The notes under the pieces: generated by a model | Databases searched by the model: none | Seen by the model: only the letters and a program-made list of their open reading frames with translations | What the model was told of the DNA's origin: nothing | Shown here: positions 1-8,515 of the stretch, one piece after another | Numbering within the stretch: position 1 is the first letter of the stretch | Layout: every line of letters starts with the position of its first letter | NCBI GenBank assembly: GCA_016212965.1 | Contig: JACRDA010000428.1 | Coordinates: forward strand, 1-50,091 | DNA: 50,091 nucleotides | Direction of reading: 5' to 3' | DNA from: Myxococcales bacterium | GTDB lineage: Bacteria; Myxococcota_A; Polyangia; Polyangiales; Polyangiaceae | Made by a program: the position numbers and the translations under genes

Positions 1-3000
1 ACGGCGGCTGCGTCCTCGTCGCGCTCGTCGCTCGGTGCCGCCGCCCGCGCCTCGCCTCCTGCCGACGCGCTCGCTCCCTGCGCCGCCCTCGCGCGCGGTG
101 CCGCATCCGCGCGCCCTCGGAGCCGCGGCTCGGCGCGCGCGCGCTGCGGGGTCTCGAGCTGGGTGCCGAGGGGCGGTGGGACGGGCGGCGGGGGCTCGCC
201 CCGCGCCGCATGCCGCGCACGCCGGCGCTCGCGCCAGGCGCGCGCACGCTCCGGCAGACGAGCGAGCGCCTCCGGCATGCCGAGGCGCCGGGCCGCGACC
301 GACGCGAGCAAGGCGCACGCCGCGAGCGCGAACAGGCTCCCGGTCACGTCGCGGTAGGCGAAGCGCCGCGCGGCGCGGTCCTGGAACACGTCCGCGAGGT
401 TGTCGCGCTTGCGACCGCCGGTGAGCTCGGCGATGCGCGCGAGCGCGCCGAGGTCGCTCCCGGTGGGCCGCAGCTCCTCGCCCTCGGTGAGCGCGGCGCC
501 GGTGGTGGCGACGGCGTCCCCGGTCACCTCGTCGCGCCCCACGGCGACGTACGCGCCCGGTCGCGACAGGGGGAGCGCGGCCTCGTAGAGCCCGGGGCCG
601 GCTGCCTCGAGCGCCACGTCGCGCCGCCAGCCGTCGGGCCCGCTCACCACCGCGCGGAGCCGCCGGACCGACTCGCTCCGGCCCCCGTCGTCGACGGCCG
701 TCGCGCGCAGCCGCAGCTCGCCCGCGGCGACCTCGGCCTCGAGGCGCACCCGCGCGTCGTCGCCGCTGCGCGCGAGCTCGCGGCCGAGCTGGGCCACGAG
801 CCGCGCCGCGCCCTGCCAGTGGGTCCAGGCCTGGCCCCAGCGGTCCTCGAGATCGCTCGTGAAGGCGGCGCTCCGGCCGAGGCCGGCGCGCCAGGTCGCG
901 AGCACGGGATCGCCCTCCGGCCCCGTGAGGAGCACGGTGGCGCGCGGCTTCGGGATCGTGACCACGTAGCCCTCGAGCGGCGGAGCCGCGTCGAGATCGA
1001 CGCCCGCCGTCGCCGCGCCGCTCGCGCCCGCCTGGACCACGAAGGGGTCTTCCTTGATGGCCGAGCGCGAGGCGAGCACCGTCTCTTGCGTGAACACGGC
1101 GGGCAGGCGCGTCGCGTCCTCGACGAGGTAGAAGCGCCCGTTGCCGAGCTTCGAGAGCTCGGCGAGCGCGCCCACGTCCTTGCCGCGCCCGAGCGCGACG
1201 ATGCTCGTCGTGATGCCCTTTTGCGCGGCGCCGCCGACGAGCGCCGTGGCCTCGGCGCCGAGATCCTCGGCGTCGTCGCCGTCCGAGAAGAGCAGGACGT
1301 GCTTCAGGTTCACCTCGGCGGGCGCGAGCGCGGCGTAGGCAGCCTCGAGCGCCACCGGCACGAGGATCCCGCCGCCGCCCGGCCCGACCGCCCGGATGGC
1401 GCGGCCCACGGCGGCCTTGTCCGAGACCGGTCCGACCGGGACCGCCCAGCGCGGCACGGTGTCGACGTGCACGACGCCGAGCGCGTCGCCGGCGCCGAGC
1501 AGATCGGCCGAGCGTGCGGCGGCCTCGTTGGCGAGCTCGAGCTTCGTGCGCCCGGAGACCTGCATCGACATCGAGCCCGAGATGTCGATGGCGATGACCT
1601 CGGCGAGGCTCGCGCGGCGCTGCTCGTCCTTCAGGTCGAACGACACCGGCGCCACCTCTTCGAGCGGGCTGCCCGCGTAGCCGCCCGGCCCCATGGCCCC
1701 GGGCCCACCGAGAAGCCACAGCCCGCCGCCGAGGTCGCGCACGTAGCTCGCGAGGGCGGCGACCGCGAGCGGCGACAGGTCCGCCGCGGGGATGTCGCCG
1801 AGGACGATGAGGTCGTAGCCCGCCGCGGCCGCGACGTCCGCCGGCACGGAGCTCGCGTCGCCCTGTTCGACGGCGAAGCCCGCGCGCTCGAGGGCGCCCG
1901 CCACGAAGGCTCCACGGCCGCGCTCGGCCGTGAGCACGAGCGCGCGCGCGGGGCCGCGCACGCGCACGAAGCTCGTCGCGGTGTTGTCGTCCGGGCTCGC
2001 GTCGAGCGCCGGATCGGCCGCGGAGATCGACAGGTCGTAGCGGTGCAGGCCCGGCAGATCGAGCACCTCGCGGACGCGCAGCACGTCCTCGCCCGCCGCG
2101 ACGTCCGCCGCGAAGCGCCGCAGCGGCACGCCATCGCGCGACAGGCGGAGCTCGAGCCGGGTCGCCGCCGGCGAGCTCGTGACGATGCGGAGCTCGATGC
2201 TCTCGCCGAGGCTCGCGCGCGGCGGTGCTCGCAGCGACACGAGCCGCACGTCCGCCGTCGCGCGCTGCTCGAGCCCGACGACGTCGATGGGGATCTGGGC
2301 CGTCACGGCGGCGGCCGCCGCCGCGAGCGCGTCGCCGCGCGTGGCGACCCCGTCCGACACGAGCACGAGGCGCGCGGCCGAGTCGCTCGGCACCTCCGCG
2401 AGGCCCCGGCGCAGGGCGGCCGCGAGGTCGGTGCCGTCGCGGGCCACGGTGGCGCGCTGCGTGGGACGCGGCTCGTCGCGCTCGCGCGGCACCTCCTCGC
2501 ACGCGGCCGTCGCCCCGAACACCACGACCCCGAGGCGGTCGCCCGCGCGCATGCCGCCGCGGGCGGCCTCGAGCTCGCGTGCCACGCGCACCTCGGCGTC
2601 CGGCACGAGCTCGATGGACCGACTGCGGTCGACGACCGCGATGACGGTGAGCCGATCGAGCGGCCGCCCGAGCTCCGGTCGCGTGGCCGCGAGCGCCGCG
2701 GCGAGCACGGCCACCATGGCCGCGAGGTCCGCGAGGTGCCGGCGCCACGGGCGCGGTCGCCACGGGGCGCGGAGCAGCGTCCAGCCGGCGACCGAGGCCG
2801 CGAGCGGCGCCACGAGCGCGAGCGCCGGCGAGCCGAGGCGCACGAAGCGCTCCGTCACGAGCTCGGCCCACACGAGCCCCACGTAGAGGGCCGGCACGAG
2901 CGCGGCGAGCCAGCCGAGGCAGAGCGCCGGCCGCCGGCCCGCGCCACGCCGCAGCCCGAGCCACGCGCAGCCGAGCGCCGCGGCGAGACCCGCCACGAGC

Positions 3001-3029
3001 GCGACGTACGGCAGGATGCGGCTCGCCAC
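1..3029 (-). CDS. Membrane protein with two VWA domains and a GATase-like domain (3' end cut by window)
   Basis: About 1,009 codons are open, running off the left edge. The first ~115 residues hold several hydrophobic segments. A first von Willebrand A domain starts near residue 128 with an intact MIDAS motif DRSRS (134-138). A class I glutamine-amidotransferase-like segment (YDLIVLGDIP, near 400) follows. A second VWA domain has MIDAS DISGS near 480 and FSDGDD downstream. A last hydrophobic helix lies near 895-915, followed by a Pro/Ala/Arg-rich tail. The layout matches large membrane VWA/BatA-like proteins that lack a known enzymatic role; the metal sites suggest protein binding at the membrane. 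Start: an in-frame stop lies upstream and GTG at 3029 is the only start codon before the hydrophobic segment; the SD is weak. It is divergent from the SGNH gene across 100 bp. Function beyond domain content is not known. Confidence 0.85.
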   Translation of the reverse strand, partial: MASRILPYVALVAGLAAALGCAWLGLRRGAGRRPALCLGWLAALVPALYVGLVWAELVTERFVRLGSPALALVAPLAASVAGWTLLRAPWRPRPWRRHLADLAAMVAVLAAALAATRPELGRPLDRLTVIAVVDRSRSIELVPDAEVRVARELEAARGGMRAGDRLGVVVFGATAACEEVPRERDEPRPTQRATVARDGTDLAAALRRGLAEVPSDSAARLVLVSDGVATRGDALAAAAAAVTAQIPIDVVGLEQRATADVRLVSLRAPPRASLGESIELRIVTSSPAATRLELRLSRDGVPLRRFAADVAAGEDVLRVREVLDLPGLHRYDLSISAADPALDASPDDNTATSFVRVRGPARALVLTAERGRGAFVAGALERAGFAVEQGDASSVPADVAAAAGYDLIVLGDIPAADLSPLAVAALASYVRDLGGGLWLLGGPGAMGPGGYAGSPLEEVAPVSFDLKDEQRRASLAEVIAIDISGSMSMQVSGRTKLELANEAAARSADLLGAGDALGVVHVDTVPRWAVPVGPVSDKAAVGRAIRAVGPGGGGILVPVALEAAYAALAPAEVNLKHVLLFSDGDDAEDLGAEATALVGGAAQKGITTSIVALGRGKDVGALAELSKLGNGRFYLVEDATRLPAVFTQETVLASRSAIKEDPFVVQAGASGAATAGVDLDAAPPLEGYVVTIPKPRATVLLTGPEGDPVLATWRAGLGRSAAFTSDLEDRWGQAWTHWQGAARLVAQLGRELARSGDDARVRLEAEVAAGELRLRATAVDDGGRSESVRRLRAVVSGPDGWRRDVALEAAGPGLYEAALPLSRPGAYVAVGRDEVTGDAVATTGAALTEGEELRPTGSDLGALARIAELTGGRKRDNLADVFQDRAARRFAYRDVTGSLFALAACALLASVAARRLGMPEALARLPERARAWRERRRARHAARGEPPPPVPPPLGTQLETPQRARAEPRLRGRADAAPRARAAQGASASAGGEARAAAPSDERDEDAAA

Positions 3030-3129
3030 CTTGGGTCCATCGTGTAGCGCAGCTCCGTCGGGCGCACGAGCGGGCGCGCCGCCCGCGAACTTTCCCGCCG
3101 CGCGGCCCCGTCGCTATCGTCCCGCGCGC

Positions 3130-4611
3130 ATGGGGAAGGGCCTCGCGGTCATCGCCTGGGTCATCGCCTTCGTGGTGACGACCTGGGCGCTGCGCGGCGT
3201 CGCCTGGGCGCCGCCCGCGCTCGGCTCGCCGGAGGCGTTCGCTGCGCTCGCCCGGCCGTTCACGCCCCGGGTGCCCGGCGGCGGGGGCGAGCTCGACCGC
3301 GTGGCGGGCTCCGGCGCCGGGGAGAGCCCGGCCGATCTCGAGGCCCTCGTCGAGCTCCCCGCGGCGCAGCCCGCGCCCGGTGCGAGCGCGGCGGGCGCCG
3401 AGCCGCTGCCGAGCTTCGCGGACTTCCTCGGGCGCCTGCGTGCCCTCGAGCGCGGCGAGCGCGACAAGGTGCGCGTGGCCCACCTCGGCGACTCGGAGCT
3501 CGTGGGGGACGGCGTGTCGAGCGCGCTCCGCGACGCGCTCTCCGAGCGCTTCGGCTCGGGCGGGCTCGGCTTCGGCCTCGCGATGTCGCCCTTCGCCTGG
3601 TACGCCCGCCGCGGCTGGGAGCACCGCGAGGGCAGGGGCTTCGAGGCGCGGAGCTTCGTCTTCGCCCGCCCCGGCGAGCACGGCTTCGGGCCGGGCGGCG
3701 TCGGCTTCGTCGCGCAGGGCTTCGGGGCGAGCGCCCACGTGCGCCTGCTCGGGCCGGGTGAGATCGCCCCGCTCGTCAACGGCCCGGCCGTGCCTTCGCC
3801 CGTGGGCGAGCCGTGCACGCTCGGCTTTCACTACTGGGCCGAGCCCGGCCTCGGCGCGGCGGTGCTCCGCCTCGACGGGGTCGAGGCGGCTCGCATCTCG
3901 TTCGCGGCCGAGCGCGCACGGAGCGCCGTCCATCGCCTCGAGCTCGAGCGCTGTCCGCGCAAGCTCGAGGTCGAGACCACGGGCAAGGGCCCGCACCGCG
4001 TCTTCGGCTGGTCGGTCGAGCGCGCCACCCCCGGCATCGTGTGGTCCTCGCTCGGCATGATCTCGGCGCGGCTCGTGCACCTCGAGAACTACGGGGACGA
4101 CGCGCTCGCCGGGGCGCTCGCCGGCCTCGAGCCCGACCTCCTGGTCGTCACGTACTGCCTCAACTTCAACGAGCACGGCCTGCCGCGCGACTTCGTGGCC
4201 ACGGCGACGCACGCGCTCGCGCGGCTGCGGGCGGCCGCCCCGCGCGCCGCCTGCCTCGTGACCGGGCCCTATCCGGTCGGACCGCCCGCGACCGAGCACG
4301 TCGATCTGCCGCTCCGCGACGTGGTCGAGTCCCTCGACCGCGCCGAGCGCGAGGCGGCGCTCGCGGTCGGCTGCGCCTACGTCGATCGCATTCGCCTCGC
4401 GGGCGGCATCGATGCCGTCAAGCGCTGGACCGCCGTGCGGCCGGCCCTGTTGAGCGGCGACTACCGGCACCTCACGCCGGAGGGCGCCGAGCGCATGGGG
4501 CGGGCGCTCGCGCGCGTGATCCTGGGCGAGCTCGACGGTCACGCGGCACCCGGCGCCGCCGATCCGGGGCTCGAGGCGCGCCGGCCGCGTCGTCGGCCGG
4601 CTGGCGACTGA
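3130..4611 (+). CDS. SGNH/GDSL-type hydrolase with N-terminal membrane anchor
   Basis: 493 residues. The chosen ATG gives an uncleaved-looking signal anchor (residues 4-25, WVIAFVVTTWALRG) at the very N-terminus; an upstream in-frame ATG at 3016 would bury it, so it was rejected. A Pro/Ala-rich linker is followed by block I of the SGNH fold, HLGDSELVGDG (GDS near residue 119-121), and by a C-terminal DYRHLTPEGAERMG (His near 446), which fits the block V D-x-x-H pair. It lies 10 bp ahead of an MBOAT acyltransferase, the same pairing as in alginate, peptidoglycan and exopolysaccharide O-acetylation modules (AlgI with AlgJ/AlgX, PatA with PatB). A periplasmic acyltransferase or esterase acting on a glycan is therefore the best inference. 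The acceptor is unknown; no polysaccharide synthase is in view. Confidence 0.8.
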   Translation: MGKGLAVIAWVIAFVVTTWALRGVAWAPPALGSPEAFAALARPFTPRVPGGGGELDRVAGSGAGESPADLEALVELPAAQPAPGASAAGAEPLPSFADFLGRLRALERGERDKVRVAHLGDSELVGDGVSSALRDALSERFGSGGLGFGLAMSPFAWYARRGWEHREGRGFEARSFVFARPGEHGFGPGGVGFVAQGFGASAHVRLLGPGEIAPLVNGPAVPSPVGEPCTLGFHYWAEPGLGAAVLRLDGVEAARISFAAERARSAVHRLELERCPRKLEVETTGKGPHRVFGWSVERATPGIVWSSLGMISARLVHLENYGDDALAGALAGLEPDLLVVTYCLNFNEHGLPRDFVATATHALARLRAAAPRAACLVTGPYPVGPPATEHVDLPLRDVVESLDRAEREAALAVGCAYVDRIRLAGGIDAVKRWTAVRPALLSGDYRHLTPEGAERMGRALARVILGELDGHAAPGAADPGLEARRPRRRPAGD

Positions 4612-4621
4612 GGCGCGGCCC

Positions 4622-6025
4622 ATGCTCTTCAACTCGCCCGAGTTCGCGCTCTTCCTCGTCGCGGTGCTGCTCCTCTACTGGGCGCTCCGGCGCCGGGTGC
4701 AGGCGCGCCTCTGGGTGCTCCTCGTCGCGAGCTACTACTTCTACGCCTGCTGGGACGTGCGCTTCCTCTTGCTGCTCTTCGGCATCACGCTCGTCGACTG
4801 GGCGCTCGCGCTCGCCCTGGCGCGCACTCGGCCGGGCGCGTGGCGTGCGGTCGCGTGCGCGGTCGGCGTCGGCCTCAACCTCGGCCTGCTCGGGTTCTGG
4901 AAGTACACGGACTTTCTCCTCGACAACCTGCGCGTCGCGCTCGCGGGCCTCGGGGTGCGCACGCCCGCGAGCCTCGGGCTCGTGCTCCCGGTCGGCGTGT
5001 CGTTCTTCACCTTCCAGGGCATCTCCTACCTCGTCGACGTCTACCGGGGCGACGTCGCGGCCGAGCGCTCGCTCTTCCGCTTCGCCCTCTACAAGGCCTT
5101 CTTCCCGCAGCTCGTCGCCGGGCCGATCGTGCGCGCGCGCGACATCGTCGCAGAGTTCGCCGCGCCCTTTCGCCTCACGGGCCGCGACTTCGGCGCCGCG
5201 CTCGAGCTCGTGCTCGGCGGCCTCGTGAAGAAGGTCGTCCTCGCCGATTTTCTCGCGGCGAACCTCGTCGACCGCGTGTTCGACTTTCCCGAGCGCTTCT
5301 CGAGCCTCGAGGTCGCGGCCGCCGTCTACGGCTACGGCCTGCAGATCTACGGCGACTTCTCGGGCTACACCGACATCGCCATCGGTGTCGCGCGCCTGTT
5401 CGGCTTCGAGCTCCGCCCGAACTTCCGGCTGCCCTACCAGGCCGACGGCCTGCGGGACTTCTGGCGGCGCTGGCACATCTCGCTCTCGACCTGGCTGCGC
5501 GACTACCTCTACGTGCCGCTCGGCGGCTCGCGCCACGGCAGCCTGCGCACCGTGGCTGCCCTCTCCGTCACCATGCTCCTCGGCGGCCTGTGGCACGGCG
5601 CGCGCTGGAGCTTCGTGTGGTGGGGCGCCCTGCACGGGGTCGGGCTCGCGCTCGAGCGGCTGTGGCGGCAAGCGCGCGGCGAGCGGCGGCTGCTGCCGCG
5701 CCCGGTGCGCGTGCTCCTCACGCTCCACTTCGTGCTCGGCGCCTGGGTGCTGTTCCGCTGCCAGGATCTAGAGACCGCGGGAGCGATCTTCGGTCGCATC
5801 CTCGCCTTCGAGCCGGGGGTGCGGAACCTCCCGCTCGCGATCGTCGGGCTCCTCGCGGTCGGCTGGGTCGCGTGCTTTCTGCCCGAGCGCTGGCGCGCGC
5901 GCACCGCCGACCTCTTCACGCGCGCCCCGGCGGTCGCGCAGGCTGCGGCCGTCGTGGGCGTGCTCTACCTGCTGCGCCACTTCGCGGGCAGCGCCCCGGC
6001 GCCGTTCATCTACTTCCAGTTCTGA
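4622..6025 (+). CDS. MBOAT-family O-acyltransferase (AlgI-like)
   Basis: 467 residues, the usual length of AlgI/PatA/DltB relatives, with hydrophobic segments throughout. The N-terminus MLFNSPEFALFL and the motifs GDFSGYTDIAIG, RRWHISLSTWLRDYLY and GGLWHGARWSF are hallmark MBOAT sequences. The His in WHG (near residue 323) is the expected catalytic residue. The family moves acyl groups, normally acetyl, across the inner membrane to a partner SGNH protein; the preceding gene supplies such a partner and the two should be co-transcribed. It converges on the hydroxylase gene with only 13 bp between stop codons. Family assignment is secure; the glycan target is not visible. Confidence 0.93.
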   Translation: MLFNSPEFALFLVAVLLLYWALRRRVQARLWVLLVASYYFYACWDVRFLLLLFGITLVDWALALALARTRPGAWRAVACAVGVGLNLGLLGFWKYTDFLLDNLRVALAGLGVRTPASLGLVLPVGVSFFTFQGISYLVDVYRGDVAAERSLFRFALYKAFFPQLVAGPIVRARDIVAEFAAPFRLTGRDFGAALELVLGGLVKKVVLADFLAANLVDRVFDFPERFSSLEVAAAVYGYGLQIYGDFSGYTDIAIGVARLFGFELRPNFRLPYQADGLRDFWRRWHISLSTWLRDYLYVPLGGSRHGSLRTVAALSVTMLLGGLWHGARWSFVWWGALHGVGLALERLWRQARGERRLLPRPVRVLLTLHFVLGAWVLFRCQDLETAGAIFGRILAFEPGVRNLPLAIVGLLAVGWVACFLPERWRARTADLFTRAPAVAQAAAVVGVLYLLRHFAGSAPAPFIYFQF

Positions 6026-6038
6026 GACGTCCGACTTC

Positions 6039-6767
6039 TCATCGGCTCGCGCTCCGAAACAGCAGATCCGGCAGAGGCGTCAGCGAGGCGAAGTTCTTGC
6101 CGAAGTCGTCGAAGTGGTGGACGTGGTGCTTGCGGGTGAGAAAGTCGATGGGCGCGAGCAGCCAGTGTCGGAAGCGCAGGCCCGCGTGGACCAGGATGTT
6201 CAGGGTCGTGTAGACGAAGAACACGACGGCGAAGGCGTGGATGTGCAACGGCCCGACGACCCAGGTCGCGCCGAAGAGCAGCGCGAGGCCCGCCAGGAGC
6301 TCGAGGGGGTGCAGGTAGAAGCTCTCGAGGGCGGAGGGGTTGCGCGCGCGGTGGTGCACGCCGTGCACGAAGCGCATGAGCTTCTTGTGGTGCATGCCGC
6401 GGTGCAGGAAGTAGTAGGCGAAGTCGTAGACCAAAAAGACGGCCACGACCTGCAGGGCGCTCTGCCAGAGCGGCGCGGGCCCCGGCAGGAACAGCCGATC
6501 GTAGAGCGCGTAGATCACGCCGAGCACGGTCACGAGCGACAGGAGGCTGCTCGTCACGACGTTGCGGATGCGGGCCCCGCGCGGGACCTTCATCACCCAG
6601 TCGGGCTCGATGCGGCGGCTGCGAAAGCGCGGGGCGTGGAAGGCCCACACGAGCCCCACCAGCAACAGGCCGTCGAAGGCGAGGATCGCCGCCACGATCG
6701 CGTAGAGCTCGAGCACCGCAAACACTCCCAGCGCGCCCCCAGCGAGCGCGCCGGGAGCATAGCGCAC
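6039..6767 (-). CDS. Fatty acid hydroxylase / sterol desaturase superfamily protein
   Basis: 242 residues, a typical short member of the superfamily. Three histidine clusters that bind the di-iron centre are intact: HRGMHH (122-127), HGVHH (135-139) and HHVHHFDDFGKNF (214-226). Four or so hydrophobic spans (about 10-40, 72-92, 105-120, 155-190) give the expected membrane layout. Members oxidise C-H bonds of lipids such as sterols, carotenoids or sphingoid bases. The substrate cannot be told from sequence. Myxobacteria make sterols and carotenoids, so both are open. The ORF lies 16 bp downstream of the lipoprotein gene on the same strand, so the two may share a transcript, but no functional link is evident. 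Confidence 0.88.
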   Translation of the reverse strand: MRYAPGALAGGALGVFAVLELYAIVAAILAFDGLLLVGLVWAFHAPRFRSRRIEPDWVMKVPRGARIRNVVTSSLLSLVTVLGVIYALYDRLFLPGPAPLWQSALQVVAVFLVYDFAYYFLHRGMHHKKLMRFVHGVHHRARNPSALESFYLHPLELLAGLALLFGATWVVGPLHIHAFAVVFFVYTTLNILVHAGLRFRHWLLAPIDFLTRKHHVHHFDDFGKNFASLTPLPDLLFRSASR

Positions 6768-6783
6768 GGCGCGGCGCTCGTGA

Positions 6784-7962
6784 TCAGGGCACGCAGCAGA
6801 CGGTGTGGGTCGGACCGGGCGTCAGGCTGCCGGTCGGGGTGCCGCCGGTCGCGGCGCACAGCCCGCCGGTCGGGCCGTTCGGCGGCTGGTGGTAGATCAT
6901 CGCCGCGAGATCGGGCGCCTGGACCTGGAAGCACGAGCCGTCCGCCGGCACGGTGAAGGTCGGCATGAGGCAGATCGCGTCCTGGAAGAGGTCGAGCGTG
7001 CCGGGGCAGGACCTGCCCGCGGGCGAACCGCAGCCGCACGCCGAGCAGGAGCGGTCGTCGGTGTAGCCGAGCACGAGCTGGTGCGCCTCGGAGTACGGGC
7101 CGGCCGGGCAGGGCGTCGAGCCCGCGATGCGGACGCAGGCCTTGAACGGCGCGGCGATGGCCGAGACGCACACGTCGGCCCCGCCCCCGCACTGTCCGGT
7201 GGCGTCGTCGGTGTCACAGACGAAGGCGGCGCCGGACCAGAACGGGTCGGGCACGGTCGGCGCGCCCCCGGAGGCGCTGCAGCTGCCGCCGCTCGCGGCC
7301 GGGGAGCTCACCCGGATGGAGTCCGTGCCGGGCTGCACCAGGTGCTGCTCGCACGTCTCGTCCGTGCCCATGGTGAACGGGGCCTGCGGGCCGCCGCAGC
7401 TTCCGCCGCCGAAGGGCTGCACCGACGGCATCCCGCAGGTGCCGCCCGACGGCGTGGTGCAGGCGCAGGTGGTGCAGGTTGCGGGCGCGCCGAACACGAA
7501 CTGCCCGGCGGCCGTCTCTGTGGGATAGGCGGCACCGCAGCCGGGAAACAGCTGCGCGCTGCCGTTCGGGAAGAACGCGAAGGGGTCGCTCCAGCCCGCG
7601 GGAGGCGGCGGGACGCAGCTGCAGGCGGGGTCGGCGCAGTCGGCCAGCAGGTTGCCGTCGTCGTCGACGCCGTTGCCGCAGTGCTCCGCGCCGCCCGCAC
7701 CGCCCTCGGCACCCGCGCCGCCGGTGTTCTGTCCGCCGGCGCTCTGTCCGCCGCCGCCGGCGCTCTGTCCGCCGCTGCTCTGTCCGCCGCTGCCGCTCGC
7801 GGGTGGGCCGAACTCGATGTCGTCGATGCCGAGCACCGCCGTGCACGCGGCACTGCCGAGCACGCCGAGCGCGAGGCCGCCCGCGACGAGCGCCCGTCGG
7901 GTCGTGCGCCCCGCCGCGCGCGACGGGAGCCGGGGGACGCGAGGTCGGAGGCCGCGACTCAC
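6784..7962 (-). CDS. Cys-rich secreted lipoprotein with Ser/Gly/Gln linker
   Basis: 392 residues, GTG start. The N-terminus is basic (SRAAGRTTRR), then hydrophobic, ending in a lipobox LGSAAC (Cys about 40). The mature protein begins CTAVLGIDDIEF, a start I associate with a group of myxobacterial surface lipoproteins. A low-complexity linker of SGGQ-type repeats follows. Next is a Cys/Asp motif CGNGVDDDGNLLADCADPAC, related to the Asn/Asp-rich motif in the cysteine protease at 34784. The remaining ~270 residues contain many Cys, probably disulfide-bonded on the cell surface. No enzymatic motif is visible. Function unknown. Confidence 0.8.
   Translation of the reverse strand: MSRGLRPRVPRLPSRAAGRTTRRALVAGGLALGVLGSAACTAVLGIDDIEFGPPASGSGGQSSGGQSAGGGGQSAGGQNTGGAGAEGGAGGAEHCGNGVDDDGNLLADCADPACSCVPPPPAGWSDPFAFFPNGSAQLFPGCGAAYPTETAAGQFVFGAPATCTTCACTTPSGGTCGMPSVQPFGGGSCGGPQAPFTMGTDETCEQHLVQPGTDSIRVSSPAASGGSCSASGGAPTVPDPFWSGAAFVCDTDDATGQCGGGADVCVSAIAAPFKACVRIAGSTPCPAGPYSEAHQLVLGYTDDRSCSACGCGSPAGRSCPGTLDLFQDAICLMPTFTVPADGSCFQVQAPDLAAMIYHQPPNGPTGGLCAATGGTPTGSLTPGPTHTVCCVP
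7725..7790. repeat. Short tandem repeat inside lipoprotein linker
   Basis: Five copies of a core close to ctctgtccgccg (plus strand) encode the Ser-Gly-Gly-Gln linker of the lipoprotein on the minus strand. Units are 12-18 bp and in frame, so slippage would change linker length without breaking the gene. Confidence 0.7.
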
Positions 7963-8017
7963 GATCTCGAGCTAAACACGACCGGGAGCCGCGCGGCAAC
8001 CACCGTGGCAGCGCCGG

Positions 8018-8485
8018 CTAGCGCTTCTTCTGGTAGGTCCCGACGAGCTCCGCCTGGGCGAGCACGTGCCCCTTCATGGCGTGCTCGAGGGCGGCCTTCG
8101 TGGGCTCGGTGAGCTCGGGCAGCAGCGTGTCGAGCGCATAGAGCTTGTGGAAGTAGCGGTGCCGACCGATGGGCGGGCAGGGACCGCCGTAGCCCGTGCG
8201 CTTCCAGTCGTTGACGCCGCTCCTGGCACCCGCGGGTAGGGCACCGCCCTCGGGCAGGCCGCTCGCGTCCGCCGGGATGTCGCACACGACCCAGTGTACC
8301 CAGGTCCTCTTGGGCGCGGCCGGGTCGGGCGCGTCGGGATCGTCCACGATGAGCGCGTAGCTCCGGGTCGCCGGGGGCGCCCCGCTCCAGCCGAGCGCAG
8401 GGGCCACGTCGGCGCCCTCGCAGGTGTGGCGGGTCGGGATCGCGCCGTTCGGCGCGAAGGCGGCAGAGTGGAGCTCGAATGCCAT
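8018..8485 (-). CDS. YbhB/YbcL family Raf-kinase-inhibitor-like protein (PEBP)
   Basis: 155 residues, the normal length. Family signatures are present in order: TRHTCEGADVAPALGWSGAP near the N-terminus, the ligand-pocket motif DDPDAPDP, then KRTWVHWVVCDIPA, and GYGGPCPP with HRYFHKLYALD. These form the phosphate/phosphatidylethanolamine pocket of PEBP proteins. No signal peptide, so probably cytoplasmic. The start is well supported: GGAGGTG lies 5 nt ahead of the ATG. The gene sits 30 bp downstream of the radical SAM gene on the same strand. The role of bacterial members is poorly known. Confidence 0.92.
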   Translation of the reverse strand: MAFELHSAAFAPNGAIPTRHTCEGADVAPALGWSGAPPATRSYALIVDDPDAPDPAAPKRTWVHWVVCDIPADASGLPEGGALPAGARSGVNDWKRTGYGGPCPPIGRHRYFHKLYALDTLLPELTEPTKAALEHAMKGHVLAQAELVGTYQKKR

Positions 8486-8515
8486 GGCGTCACCTCCGTG
8501 ATGCCCACGGTCGTA

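Noticed and set aside
210..3047. 945-codon plus-strand ORF opposite the VWA gene
   Set aside because: It is Arg/Ala/His-rich without domains; the minus strand gives coherent VWA motifs. High GC yields long antisense frames. The same holds for 10195-14376 (-), 18658-21567 (+), 21599-24814 (+), 41370-43712 (-) and 45968-49612 (-).
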